From the NCBI GenBank assembly GCA_934178555.1, contig CAKPQL010000011.1, forward strand, positions 1 to 53,484: a DNA stretch of 53,484 nt, in the 5' to 3' direction. Made by a program: the position numbers and the translations under genes. Below, one piece after another: positions 23,969 through 32,418 of this stretch. Each line of letters opens with the position of its first letter. The first letter of the stretch is position 1. Under the pieces are notes generated by a model that was not told where the DNA came from, did no database searches, and was given only the letters and a program-made list of their open reading frames with translations. This DNA is from an uncultured Clostridia bacterium. Its GTDB lineage: Bacteria > Bacillota > Clostridia > TANB77 > CAG-508.

Positions 23969-23991
23969 AAATTTTACTGTCAGTAAAATTT
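23969..23991. promoter_or_regulatory. 23-bp palindrome between the XRE gene and ruvA, candidate operator
   Basis: AAATTTTACTG-T-CAGTAAAATTT has perfect 11-bp arms around a single central base. It lies about 100 bp from the XRE start and 75 bp from the ruvA start. It does not match the usual Gram-positive LexA box (GAAC...GTTC). Confidence 0.5.
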
Positions 23992-24065
23992 AGCAAAAAT
24001 ACTTGAAAAAAATTTTATTTGTGATAAAATACTAAAAAAGAAAATTTGTTTGCAATGGAGGAAAT

Positions 24066-24665
24066 ATGTTTGCATATATTAAAGGAATTTTAGATACTAA
24101 AACTAATGGGTATATAGTGGTAGAGACAGCTGGAATAGGATATAAAATATTTATGTCTTCTAAATCAATGGAAAATTTAGGAGAAGTAGGAGAAAATGTA
24201 AAAGTATATACTCATTATTATGTAAGAGAAGATAATATAAGTTTGTATGGATTTACAAGCAATGAAGAATTAAGGATGTTTGAGTTATTATTATCAGTTA
24301 GTGGAATAGGAGCTAAATCAGCAATAGCGATGTTGTCAGAAATTACACCATCAAGTTTTGCTTTAGCAGTAATTTCAAATGATGTAACTAAGTTAACAAA
24401 AATACCAGGTATAGGTAAAAAAACTGCCGCAAGAATTGTGTTAGAACTAAAAGATAAATTAAAAACAGAAGAAGCAATTGAAAAGGATGAAGAATTAGAA
24501 ATTGCTATAAAAGAAGATAATAAAAATAGTGAGGTAGTTGCAGCATTACAAGTGCTTGGGTATACTAGAAAAGAAATAGATAAAGTATTAGAAAAAATAG
24601 ATGTAGATTCATTAGGACTAGAAGGAGCAATAAAAAAAGCATTACAATTATTACAAAATTTATAA
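24066..24665 (+). CDS. ruvA: Holliday junction branch-migration protein RuvA
   Basis: A 199-residue RuvA with the N-terminal OB domain (MFAYIKGILDTKTNGYIVVE), tandem helix-hairpin-helix motifs (LLSVSGIGAKSAIAML and KIPGIGKKTAARIVLELKDK) and the C-terminal domain III that contacts RuvB (EVVAALQVLGYTRKEIDKVL). It binds Holliday junctions during recombination repair. ATG 24066 follows ATGGAGGAA. The usual next gene, ruvB, is not here; rarA follows instead after 76 bp. Confidence 0.96.
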   Translation: MFAYIKGILDTKTNGYIVVETAGIGYKIFMSSKSMENLGEVGENVKVYTHYYVREDNISLYGFTSNEELRMFELLLSVSGIGAKSAIAMLSEITPSSFALAVISNDVTKLTKIPGIGKKTAARIVLELKDKLKTEEAIEKDEELEIAIKEDNKNSEVVAALQVLGYTRKEIDKVLEKIDVDSLGLEGAIKKALQLLQNL

Positions 24666-24741
24666 TATAACAAATGCTACAACTTAAATCAAAACATATA
24701 TATGTTTTTGATAAAATTTATAAAACGATAGGAGAAAATAT

Positions 24742-25989
24742 ATGGACTTATCACAACCATTAGCATATAGAGTAAGACCTAAAACATTAGATGAATTTAT
24801 TGGACAAGAAGATATTATAGGAAAAGATAAGATATTATATAGAACAATAAAAGCGGATAGATTGTCTAGTATAATATTATTTGGACCTCCAGGATGTGGA
24901 AAAACATCGCTAGCAAAGGTAATAAGTCAAACTACAAAATATAAATTTGTAAAATTAAATGCTGTTACTTCAGGAACCGCAGATATAAAAAATGCAGTGG
25001 AAGAGGCAAAGAATCCATTGTTAAACCCAACAGGAAAATGTATTTTATTTATAGATGAGATTCATAGATTTAATAAGTTACAACAAGATGTATTACTTCC
25101 TTATGTAGAAGATGGAACTGTTATACTAATTGGAGCAACTACAGAAAACCCATATTTTGAAGTAAATAAGGCTTTAATATCAAGGTCAATGGTTATAAAA
25201 CTAAATCCATTACAAAAAGAAGATATTTTTAAAATATTAAAAAATGCATTAGTAAAAGAAGAAGGATTAGGAACATATAATATAAATATTAAAGATGAAA
25301 CATTAATGAAAATTGCAGAGGTTTCTAATGGAGATGTAAGGACTGCGTTAAATGGATTAGAGGTAGCAGTTCTTACTACACCTGTTGATGAAAAAGGAGT
25401 AATAAATATTACAGATGAAATTGCAGCTGAATGTGTAAGGCAAAGGAAAGCAATTTTTGATAAAAATGGAGATAGCCATTATGATAATATCAGTGCTTTT
25501 ATAAAATCAATGAGAGGCAGTGACCCAGATGCAACAATATTTTATCTTGCAAGAGCCATAAATGGAGGAGAAGATCCTGTATTTATAGCAAGAAGAATTG
25601 TAATAGCTGCTGCAGAAGATGTGGGATTAGCAAATCCCAATGCATTAGTTGTAGCAACATCTGCGATGCAAGCTGTGTCAATGGTGGGAATGCCAGAGGC
25701 AAGAATAATATTGTCAGAAGCAGCAACTTATGTAGCATTATCAAAAAAGTCTAATGCAACATATTTAGGTATAAATAAAGCTTTAGAAGATGTTACAAAT
25801 AAAGATACAGGTTTGATTCCAATGCATATAAGAAATGCTCCAGTTGAAGGAATGAGTGCATTGGGATATGGTAAAGGTTATAAATATCCTCACGATTATC
25901 CAATGCATCAAGTGGAGCAACAGTATCTACCAGATAAAATGCTGGGAACTAAGTATTTTATAAAGGATGATACAATTTCGGATATATAG
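24742..25989 (+). CDS. rarA: Replication-associated recombination ATPase RarA
   Basis: A 415-residue AAA+ protein of the RarA/MgsA family. It starts MDLSQPLAYRVRPKTLDEFI, with Walker A GPPGCGKTS near residue 47, Walker B FIDEIHRFNK near 100, the sensor segment GATTENPYFEVN, and the C-terminal tetramerisation part (IKSMRGSDPDATIFYLARAI). It acts at stalled replication forks. It is probably co-transcribed with ruvA (76 bp gap, no terminator). It is not RuvB: the RarA-type C-terminal domain is clear. Confidence 0.95.
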   Translation: MDLSQPLAYRVRPKTLDEFIGQEDIIGKDKILYRTIKADRLSSIILFGPPGCGKTSLAKVISQTTKYKFVKLNAVTSGTADIKNAVEEAKNPLLNPTGKCILFIDEIHRFNKLQQDVLLPYVEDGTVILIGATTENPYFEVNKALISRSMVIKLNPLQKEDIFKILKNALVKEEGLGTYNINIKDETLMKIAEVSNGDVRTALNGLEVAVLTTPVDEKGVINITDEIAAECVRQRKAIFDKNGDSHYDNISAFIKSMRGSDPDATIFYLARAINGGEDPVFIARRIVIAAAEDVGLANPNALVVATSAMQAVSMVGMPEARIILSEAATYVALSKKSNATYLGINKALEDVTNKDTGLIPMHIRNAPVEGMSALGYGKGYKYPHDYPMHQVEQQYLPDKMLGTKYFIKDDTISDI

Positions 25990-25992
25990 ATT

Positions 25993-26022
25993 ATAGGGAT
26001 GCACTTTATTATGCATCCCTAT
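25993..26022. terminator. Terminator after rarA
   Basis: ATAGGGATGCA pairs with TGCATCCCTAT with an 8-base loop, between convergent genes. The following sequence is T-rich but interrupted. Confidence 0.7.
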
Positions 26023-26028
26023 TCTAAA

Positions 26029-26256
26029 TTATTTTGTATTATCTTTTTGTTTGTCATCTGGTACAAATTCTAGTAAATCAGATATTTCACAGTTAAACGC
26101 CTTGCAGATACTATCTAGTTGGCTTATGTCTAATCTTTTTGTTTCTTCATAATACATTTTAGAAATAGTAGCAGGTCTGATTTTTGTTAAATTAGCTAAA
26201 GTTTTTTGATTCATTTTATGTTTGCCCAGCAAATCAGATAATTTAATTTTAATCAT
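26029..26256 (-). CDS. Small Cro/CI-type regulator
   Basis: A 75-residue helix-turn-helix protein from ATG 26254-26256 (MIKIKLSDLLGKHKM) behind GAAGGA. The fold spans nearly the whole length: NQKTLANLTKIRPATISKMY is the HTH and LDSICKAFNCEISDLLEF closes it. The charged tail is DDKQKDNTK. It resembles YozG/antitoxin-like and phage Cro-type regulators. No toxin gene is adjacent, so a stand-alone regulator is the safe call. Confidence 0.85.
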   Translation of the reverse strand: MIKIKLSDLLGKHKMNQKTLANLTKIRPATISKMYYEETKRLDISQLDSICKAFNCEISDLLEFVPDDKQKDNTK

Positions 26257-26439
26257 CTTCACCAATCCTTCTAATAATAATTGTCATAATTTTTCTTTTT
26301 TTGTTGTATTTTATCATCTTATAATGTAAAATAACACATAATAGATAAAATATAACTTTTAAAGTAACAAAAAGTTGCCTAGAGGTAAAATAAATACAGT
26401 ACAATATATAAGCTATAGGTAAAAAAGGGGACGTTAAAT

Positions 26440-26643
26440 ATGAAAAAAAGTAAATATGAAATTGATATAGATGAATTAAAAAAAAGAGATAGTATATATT
26501 TAAAAGAATTACAAATTTTTTTTGATAAAGTTGATTGCATAAAAGACGATGAACTAAAATTGCAAATATTGAGGCAAATGCACTTATGTGAACAAAGAAT
26601 TATAATGATGTGTGAAGATGTGTTTAAGAATAGCGATGTATAA
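26440..26643 (+). CDS. 67-residue orphan helical protein
   Basis: From ATG 26440 behind AAAAGGGGA: MKKSKYEIDIDELKKRDSIY, a mostly charged helical protein with two Cys near the C-terminus (HLCEQRIIMMCED). No family is recognised. It is divergent from the small regulator at 26029, whose product may control it, and is followed 44 bp later by the TauE/SafE pair, with which it may be co-transcribed. Confidence 0.55.
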   Translation: MKKSKYEIDIDELKKRDSIYLKELQIFFDKVDCIKDDELKLQILRQMHLCEQRIIMMCEDVFKNSDV

Positions 26644-26687
26644 AAAAATCATTTTTAGAAATAATAATTATTATTTAGGAGTTAAAA

Positions 26688-27035
26688 ATGATTAAAAATA
26701 TACTAATAGGTTTATCTGCTGGATTAGTTAGTGGAATGTTTGCATCTGGAGGAGGAATGATAGTGGTTCCAGCATTTATAAGCATATTAAAAATGGAAGA
26801 AACTAAAGCGCGAGCTACATCCGTATTTGCAATATTGCCAATGGTTATTACAAGTAGTTTTTTCTACTTTAAAAATCATTATATTGATTGGAGACTTGGA
26901 ATCTTGTGTGCAGTAGGAGGAATTATAGGTGGATATATTGGGACTAAGTTATTAAAAAAATTATCGGATAAGGTACTAAAAATTTCCTTCTTAATATTTT
27001 TAATTTATGTGTCTATAAGAATGATTATTGAATAG
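26688..27035 (+). CDS. TauE/SafE-family permease, first half-size subunit
   Basis: A 115-residue membrane protein with four helices: start MIKNILIGLSAGLVSGMF, then ASGGGMIVVPAF, ATSVFAILPMV and GGIIGGYIGTKLLKK. These are the family signatures of one repeat of the roughly 250-residue TauE/SafE (DUF81) permeases. A second half-size gene follows 33 bp later, so the transporter probably forms from the two subunits. The family moves sulfur-containing or organic anions; the substrate is unknown here. Confidence 0.82.
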   Translation: MIKNILIGLSAGLVSGMFASGGGMIVVPAFISILKMEETKARATSVFAILPMVITSSFFYFKNHYIDWRLGILCAVGGIIGGYIGTKLLKKLSDKVLKISFLIFLIYVSIRMIIE

Positions 27036-27068
27036 GTTAGAGAATTAAAAACAAAAAGAGGTGTAGAA

Positions 27069-27446
27069 ATGATAGAATTGTTGACAGGTTTTATATCTGG
27101 CATAGTAAGTGGAATGGGTATGGGCGGAGGTGCTATACTTATATTAATACTATCATTATTTTTAGGACTAGAGCAACATATTGCACAAGCTACTAATCTT
27201 ATTTTTTTTATACCAACATCTCTTACATCGGTAATTATTAATACAAAAGATAAAATGATAGATTGGAAAACAGGTTTAACAGTTGCTGCATTTGGAATAA
27301 TAGGAGCTGTAATAGGAGCAAGCATATCAGTGAATATGGAGGTAAAAAAATTAAAAAAACTTTTCGGAATTTTCTTAGCACTGATTGCAGTTTATCAAAT
27401 ATATTGTTTGATAAAGCAGTATAAATCTAATAAAAAAAACAAATAA
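27069..27446 (+). CDS. TauE/SafE-family permease, second half-size subunit
   Basis: A 125-residue membrane protein: MIELLTGFISGIVSGMGMGG, then LEQHIAQATNLIFFIPTSL and GIIGAVIGASISVNM, matching the repeat seen in the preceding gene (Gly-rich first helix, QATN motif). It has four helices and a Lys/Asn-rich tail. Start ATG 27069 follows AGAGGTG. Split half-size TauE pairs are known in clostridia, so no frameshift needs to be assumed; both halves have proper starts and stops. Confidence 0.82.
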   Translation: MIELLTGFISGIVSGMGMGGGAILILILSLFLGLEQHIAQATNLIFFIPTSLTSVIINTKDKMIDWKTGLTVAAFGIIGAVIGASISVNMEVKKLKKLFGIFLALIAVYQIYCLIKQYKSNKKNK

Positions 27447-27480
27447 TAGAAATATAATTAAAAAGATAGGAGGAAATATA

Positions 27481-27618
27481 ATGAAGTTTGTTAAAGGTAT
27501 GATATTAGGAACTATTGTTTCTGCTGGGGTTGCTATGATGTATGTAGATAGCACAATGAATAGAAGAAAAATAATGAAAAAAGGAAGAAAATTAGCTAAG
27601 AAGATAGGAATAATGTAA
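27481..27618 (+). CDS. 45-residue membrane-anchored basic peptide
   Basis: From ATG 27481 behind ATAGGAGG: MKFVKGMILGTIVSAGVAMM, then YVDSTMNRRKIMKKGRKLAK and KIGIM. One membrane helix followed by a very basic tail, the layout of YtxH-like proteins. It lies 34 bp after the TauE pair, so it is probably in the same transcript. Function unknown. Confidence 0.6.
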   Translation: MKFVKGMILGTIVSAGVAMMYVDSTMNRRKIMKKGRKLAKKIGIM

Positions 27619-27787
27619 GTTATTTATGCAAATATCAAAAATATATAATTAAGTGATATAGAGAAAGCAAAACAAAGAAAAAATGAGTTTATAGTTGATA
27701 ATTATAAAATATAAGCAAATTAGATTGTTGAGTATCAATATTTAATATAGTAAAATAAATTTACAAAATAAATATGAATTTAATTTT

Positions 27788-27970
27788 CCCTGCGTAGTGC
27801 GTGTAGACTGAAATTTTAGAACCAACAAGTTAGGAAAGGGAGTCCTATTTTCTCTGAATATGGCGTGCATGCTTAAATTTATTTAAGAAGCCCAGGAATA
27901 TTTAGGAAGGCACCCACCTGTGTAAGAGCAGGTCCTTAAAATTTCTTTAAAGTTACGGCTAATGTGGGGG
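27788..27970 (+). ncRNA. ssrS: 6S RNA
   Basis: An approximately 180-base stretch with no open frame holds 6S RNA hallmarks: a CCCTGCGTAGTGCGTG-like 5' closing strand, a large A-rich central region, GAAGCCC, and GGCACCCACCT followed by a short hairpin with AGCAGGTCC. A 3' strand, TACGGCTAATGTGGGGG, may pair with the start. 6S RNA mimics an open promoter and binds housekeeping RNA polymerase. Ends are approximate; orientation is set by the GGCACCCACCT block. It lies between convergent genes. Confidence 0.82.
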
Positions 27971-28135
27971 TTATTTTATATAAATCATAATACTAGTTAA
28001 TATACAAGAGCCTATTGCAACACAAATTATTGTTGTTGCAGCGGGCTTATTTTTGTTTTCTTTTAATTCAAATAATCCATAACTAATTGTTTTTATAAAA
28101 GCAATTAGTGTTAGTACAAATAACAAGATTTTCAT
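27971..28135 (-). CDS. 54-residue two-helix membrane peptide at the end of the ger operon
   Basis: From ATG 28133-28135 behind GGAGAAATGT: MKILLFVLTLIAFIKTISYG, a polar link (LFELKENKNKPAA), then a second helix (IICVAIGSCILTSIMIYI). It starts 16 bp after the gerC stop, so it is the fourth gene of the ger operon. Small two-helix D subunits are known from some Bacillus germinant-receptor operons; this peptide matches in size, layout and place, but not by sequence that I can recognise. Its identity as a receptor part is therefore inference. Confidence 0.6.
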   Translation of the reverse strand: MKILLFVLTLIAFIKTISYGLFELKENKNKPAATTIICVAIGSCILTSIMIYIK

Positions 28136-28151
28136 ACATTTCTCCAATCTA

Positions 28152-29381
28152 TTACATTTTCGAGAATAATTCTCCAGATTTTACATTAACAGAGACATCT
28201 ACATCAAAAAAAGCATTTTGATAATTATTTAGCCAATTAGATGCTAACCAATCATCTAATGTAAGATAATTTTTTACAGCATATTTTCCAAAACCATTAA
28301 TGTCGGATTTAAAATCTTTAGATGTTTTATACAAATAAGCAGATATTTGTGATTGTAAATATTTACTTGAAGCATTGCTTAAATCTTCTAGTACTTGAGA
28401 AGAAGAATAATTACTAGTTTCACTTGCAGAAGTAACATGCCCTTCTAATGAGGCATTAATTTTAATATATGGTGTATTATTTACTAATTCTACAGTGCTT
28501 TTTGTATTTTTTTTCATGCTAAGAGATATATCTACAGCTTCATTTGGAGAATTAGGATTAGGTATTGTAATCATACAATTTTCTAGTTTATTAGAAATAA
28601 TTGAATAACAAAGGGATTCTATGCCATCTAGTTCTCCAACAAGTTTATCTTGGTTAAATACTGCTAATCCCATACACTCTAGATTGGTTTTGTCTATTAT
28701 TGGCGTTTCATCAGCTTTATAACTTGAATCAACATCAAATTTATCTATATTTGTAGAAGTGGAATATGATTGATTAATATTAGTACCGGCAAGTATCGCT
28801 ACAGGCTGTGTATGAGAACTTTTTAGAGCTGAATAGAAGTCATTTAATTTTATATCTGCTGTATATGAAGTATACTGGCTAGAGCTTATTGCTGCTTCAT
28901 AATATCTGGCTGTTAATGTTTCAAGAGTTGGGTTTGCATGCTCTAAAAAATTGATAGCTTCACATCTAGAAACTATTATATTACATGTAGGTCTAATTTG
29001 AATATCATTTACTAAAGTATATATATAATCGGAAACACCTTCAGAAGCTAATTCCTCGGATATAACAATTACTTTGCAATGGGATAGATTTACTTGTTTA
29101 CTAATATAGCTATTAATAAGGTTAATCCCTGATTCTAAAGAAGAACATTCTATAGAAGTTAAAGTAGTAGTATTGGATTGACCACTACTTTCAGAATCTT
29201 TTGAAATTCCACTTGGTGTTGCAATTTGAAGAGTTAATTTTAATATGTTATTATTTCCTTTATCTAAACCTATCGCAATGGCATAGGATAATGTTTCAAC
29301 ACTTGTTGCATCATAGCATCCAGTTAAAGAAACAGTACATATTGATAATATTAAAAATAAACATAAAAATTTTTTCCTCAT
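28152..29381 (-). CDS. gerC: Germinant receptor subunit C (Ger(x)C lipoprotein)
   Basis: A 409-residue lipoprotein: signal peptide with lipobox (SLTGCYD, lipidated Cys near residue 22), then the Ger(x)C fold (TLSYAIAIGLDKG at the start, CKVIVISEELASEGVSDYI, and a C-terminal domain ending NVKSGELFSKM). Subunit C sits on the outer face of the inner spore membrane and completes the receptor with A and B. Start ATG 29381 behind AAGGAGGACAC. It is the third gene of the operon, 20 bp after gerB. Confidence 0.92.
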   Translation of the reverse strand: MRKKFLCLFLILSICTVSLTGCYDATSVETLSYAIAIGLDKGNNNILKLTLQIATPSGISKDSESSGQSNTTTLTSIECSSLESGINLINSYISKQVNLSHCKVIVISEELASEGVSDYIYTLVNDIQIRPTCNIIVSRCEAINFLEHANPTLETLTARYYEAAISSSQYTSYTADIKLNDFYSALKSSHTQPVAILAGTNINQSYSTSTNIDKFDVDSSYKADETPIIDKTNLECMGLAVFNQDKLVGELDGIESLCYSIISNKLENCMITIPNPNSPNEAVDISLSMKKNTKSTVELVNNTPYIKINASLEGHVTSASETSNYSSSQVLEDLSNASSKYLQSQISAYLYKTSKDFKSDINGFGKYAVKNYLTLDDWLASNWLNNYQNAFFDVDVSVNVKSGELFSKM

Positions 29382-29401
29382 GTGTCCTCCTTATATATTA
29401 C

Positions 29402-30505
29402 CTAAAGTTGTGAATTGTTTTCGAGATCTTTTTTCTTTTTTCTATTAGCAAAAATTAATATTATTGTGCTAAATCCAAATACAAAATATAAAATAAAATA
29501 TTTGAATATTTCGTATTGTATTGTTTGTTCTTGGGCTATGTTGTTGGGAATTAAGGCTAATCCCAAAATTAATGTTGCAAAGCAATAGCACATAGCTTTT
29601 GAATCTTCTATATTAGTCATTTTCTTAAATATGTTTAAAATCAAAAGTAATGATATAGTTAAATAAGATAAGCAAGACATTATAAATAAAAGTATAAATA
29701 ACGCATCCGTTCTTTGAAAAAATTTACCAAATTCTAACGATCTAGTTAATATATACAAAGACATTGGTTCATTTGTTACAGTAATATAAGGAGAGGCTAG
29801 TAACAAGCAAATAACACTTAAAAATAAATATATGCTAGATATAATTATAGATATAATTGATATTTTTTTGAATTTTTTACTATCTTTTAAATAAGGCATT
29901 AATAAAAATAAATAAGTAAGACCACTGTAAGAAAAAATATTTGAAAATCCGCTAATAAAAGTTTTGTTTATTCCATTTCCTAAAATAGGTAATAACCTTT
30001 GTGGTACCATATTTTTAAGGCTAGCCAATAAAATTACTAGTATACTAATAATAACTATTGGCATTATTAATAGATTAGTTTTTACAATGGCTTTAAAACC
30101 TAATTTATTTCCTATTACAGCTCCAATAATAAAAAATAGCATAATAAAAATTAAAGGAGATTTGGAATAATAAATTAATTTTAAATTTTCAGAAAAATCT
30201 CGTAGCATTATAGCTGAAACTAGTATAAATATAAAAAGATATCCAATTGCACAAAGGTTTTTTAAAAAATTTCCACCAAGATATTTTGAAATATCAAATA
30301 TATCATAGCTTTCAAATCTTTTAAAAAGTTTAACAATAAGTAGAGTAAATAAAATAGCAAAAATACTGATGAATATTACATTTATCCAAGCGCTTGTACC
30401 ACATGATGATATAATTGTTTTTGGAATATTTAGAATTATTTTATTAGTTATAACGATAAGCACGAAAAAAATAGCTTCTATTGATCCTATTTTTGTGGCG
30501 TTCAT
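29402..30505 (-). CDS. gerB: Germinant receptor subunit B (GerAB-type permease)
   Basis: A 367-residue membrane protein with about ten helices of the APC-like GerAB family; it probably binds the germinant. It starts MNATKIGSIEAIFFVLIVIT. The start is set at ATG 30503-30505 because the ATG two codons earlier lies only one base from GGAGG. Family features include GTSAWINVIF in the first loop and SKYLGGNFLKNLCAI in the middle. Adjacent to gerA (11 bp) and gerC (20 bp) in one operon. Confidence 0.92.
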   Translation of the reverse strand: MNATKIGSIEAIFFVLIVITNKIILNIPKTIISSCGTSAWINVIFISIFAILFTLLIVKLFKRFESYDIFDISKYLGGNFLKNLCAIGYLFIFILVSAIMLRDFSENLKLIYYSKSPLIFIMLFFIIGAVIGNKLGFKAIVKTNLLIMPIVIISILVILLASLKNMVPQRLLPILGNGINKTFISGFSNIFSYSGLTYLFLLMPYLKDSKKFKKISIISIIISSIYLFLSVICLLLASPYITVTNEPMSLYILTRSLEFGKFFQRTDALFILLFIMSCLSYLTISLLLILNIFKKMTNIEDSKAMCYCFATLILGLALIPNNIAQEQTIQYEIFKYFILYFVFGFSTIILIFANRKKKKDLENNSQL

Positions 30506-30516
30506 ACACATACCTC

Positions 30517-32215
30517 CTAAATATTATTTTTTGGATATTTCCATCTCATACTTATATGTTTTTGAGAATCATGTTTTTTAGTACTTAAAATTTGAGGTCT
30601 TTGTTCTCTTTTCCAAATTGGTGAACTAAAATATGAAGTTGATGTGCTTAGAGTATCTCCTAAAAGATAAGGCATTATATATGGTACTCCAAATGAAGTT
30701 AAATTAGAAAGAGATAACATTAGTACAAATACACCTAAACCAATTCCTAAAAATCCTGCAATGTAACCTAGAATAATATATACAAATCTTAAAATTCTAA
30801 ATGTAAAATTTAAAGATACATCAGGAAGTGAAAAAGAGCATAAAGCAGTAAGTGCAACTATTATTATTAAAATTGGACTTACAATACTTGCTTTTACGGC
30901 GGCATCACCTAAAATTAATGCACCAACGATACCTAGTGTGGGACCAATAGGTGAAGGAACTCTAATACTAGCTTCTCTTATTAATTCAAATGAAATTTCC
31001 ATTACTAAAAGTTCGAATACAATTGGAAATGGAATTGATTCTCTTGATGCCGCAATGGCAAATAACAATTCTGTTGGTATTAGTTCCTGATGATAATTTG
31101 ATATAGCAATATATAATCCTGGCAATAGCAATGAAAAAAGACCTGCCAGTATTCTAACAAATTTCCAAAGGTTTGAGAATTGAAACTTTAAATTAGTATC
31201 TTCTGGTGATGATAAAAAATCATTAAAAATTCCGGGGCATTATTAAAACATAAGGTGAACCATTTACAATTACAACAACTCTTCCTTCAAATAAAGCGTT
31301 TATTGCTTTGTCTGGTCTCTCTGTTGCAATGATTTGTGGAAATAGATTAGCACTATTATCTTGAATTAGTTGTTCTAATTGACCAGATGAAGTTAATGAA
31401 TCTATTTCTAAATTATTTATTCTATATTGTACTTCTGCAATTAAGTCATTACTTGCAATATTATTCATATAGCAGATTGCAACTTTAGTATTACTTATTT
31501 GTCCAACTTCTGTGTCTTCAATAATAAGATTTTCATTATTTGCTAGTCTTCGTAAGATGGAAGTGTTAGTTCTTAATGCTTCTACAAATGCTTCTTGCGA
31601 ACCTCTTATAATTATTTCGTTTTGCGGAGAGGAAATACTTCTTTGCTTAAATCCTTTAACGTCAACACTATATGCGTTAGCTAATGTGTTTACAAATAGA
31701 ATACAATTACCTACGTTTACATCAGAAACTACATCGGAAAATTCATTAATAGTAGTTACTTTATTTTGAGGTAGAAGACAATTAGAAATATGGTCTTCTA
31801 GATTAAATAGATTTTCTTTATTAATAAAGAGTTTTTGGTTTGATTTTTTTTGAGTATTTGTTCTATTTCTTAGCATTAATGGCTTTAAAATAAAGTTATT
31901 TATACTATCTGCATTTGCCATACCATCAATATATATTAAAAAAGCCTTGTAACGTTTATCAAGAGCCATTATATAGAATTCTCTAATATCAACATCACTA
32001 TTGATAAGAGAGTTATATCTAGCTTTAATATAATCTAAATTTTCATCAATAGAAGAACTGATTTTTTTAAAAGATGGCGCTAAAACATCTTCTGAATATG
32101 GGTTATTAGTATGCTTTTCTTCTATAGAACCACAATTTGGTAATGAAAAGTCATATTTAGAACTTTTTTTATATAGAAATAAATTATAAATGTCTTTTAA
32201 AAAGGTTTTATCCAT
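30517..32215 (-). CDS. gerA: Germinant receptor subunit A (GerA), +1 frameshift at CGG
   Basis: The frame from ATG 32213-32215 (MDKTFLKDIYNLF) encodes the soluble N-terminal domain up to EGRVVVIVNGSPYVLIMP, then meets CGG at 31232-31234 and would stop at 31223. Skipping its first base gives GIFNDFLSSPED and continues through the membrane domain (LLLPGLYIAISNYHQELIPT) to the stop at 30517. The restored protein is 565 residues, the usual GerA size, and the junction SPYVLIMPGIFNDFLSSPED is as expected for the family. Neither half alone would be a working subunit. First gene of the operon; divergent from spoIVA. Confidence 0.88.
31231..31237 (-). other. Candidate +1 frameshift site CCC-C-GGA
   Basis: On the minus strand, frame zero reads ATG-CCC-CGG-AAT-TTT-TAA. 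The functional reading is CCC, skip C 31234, GGA-ATT-TTT-AAT. The CCC-C string would also let the proline tRNA re-pair after a one-base slip, the classic +1 setup. Confidence 0.7.
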
Positions 32216-32418
32216 CCTAATAGTATGTGTAGTTTGGTAACTAGCACGTCTCCTTTCTATTTATGTATTTTACTTGATATATATTTTTCCAATTTATCCA
32301 ATAAATATACTGAAAAAACATAATTAAAATTGAAAATATGGAATATTAATCAATAGAAGATAATATACATTAATTAAAGTTATATAGTACAAACATTTTA
32401 TTAGGAGGTAAATTTTTT

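Noticed and set aside
26688..27446. TauE/SafE pair as a fifth frameshifted gene
   Set aside because: Each half has its own start, ribosome site and stop, they are separated by 33 bp, and no CGG is involved; half-size pairs are a known form.
30517..31131. Membrane half of GerA as a separate gene
   Set aside because: Open frame continues upstream to the CGG site with family sequence; no ribosome site at the internal ATG.
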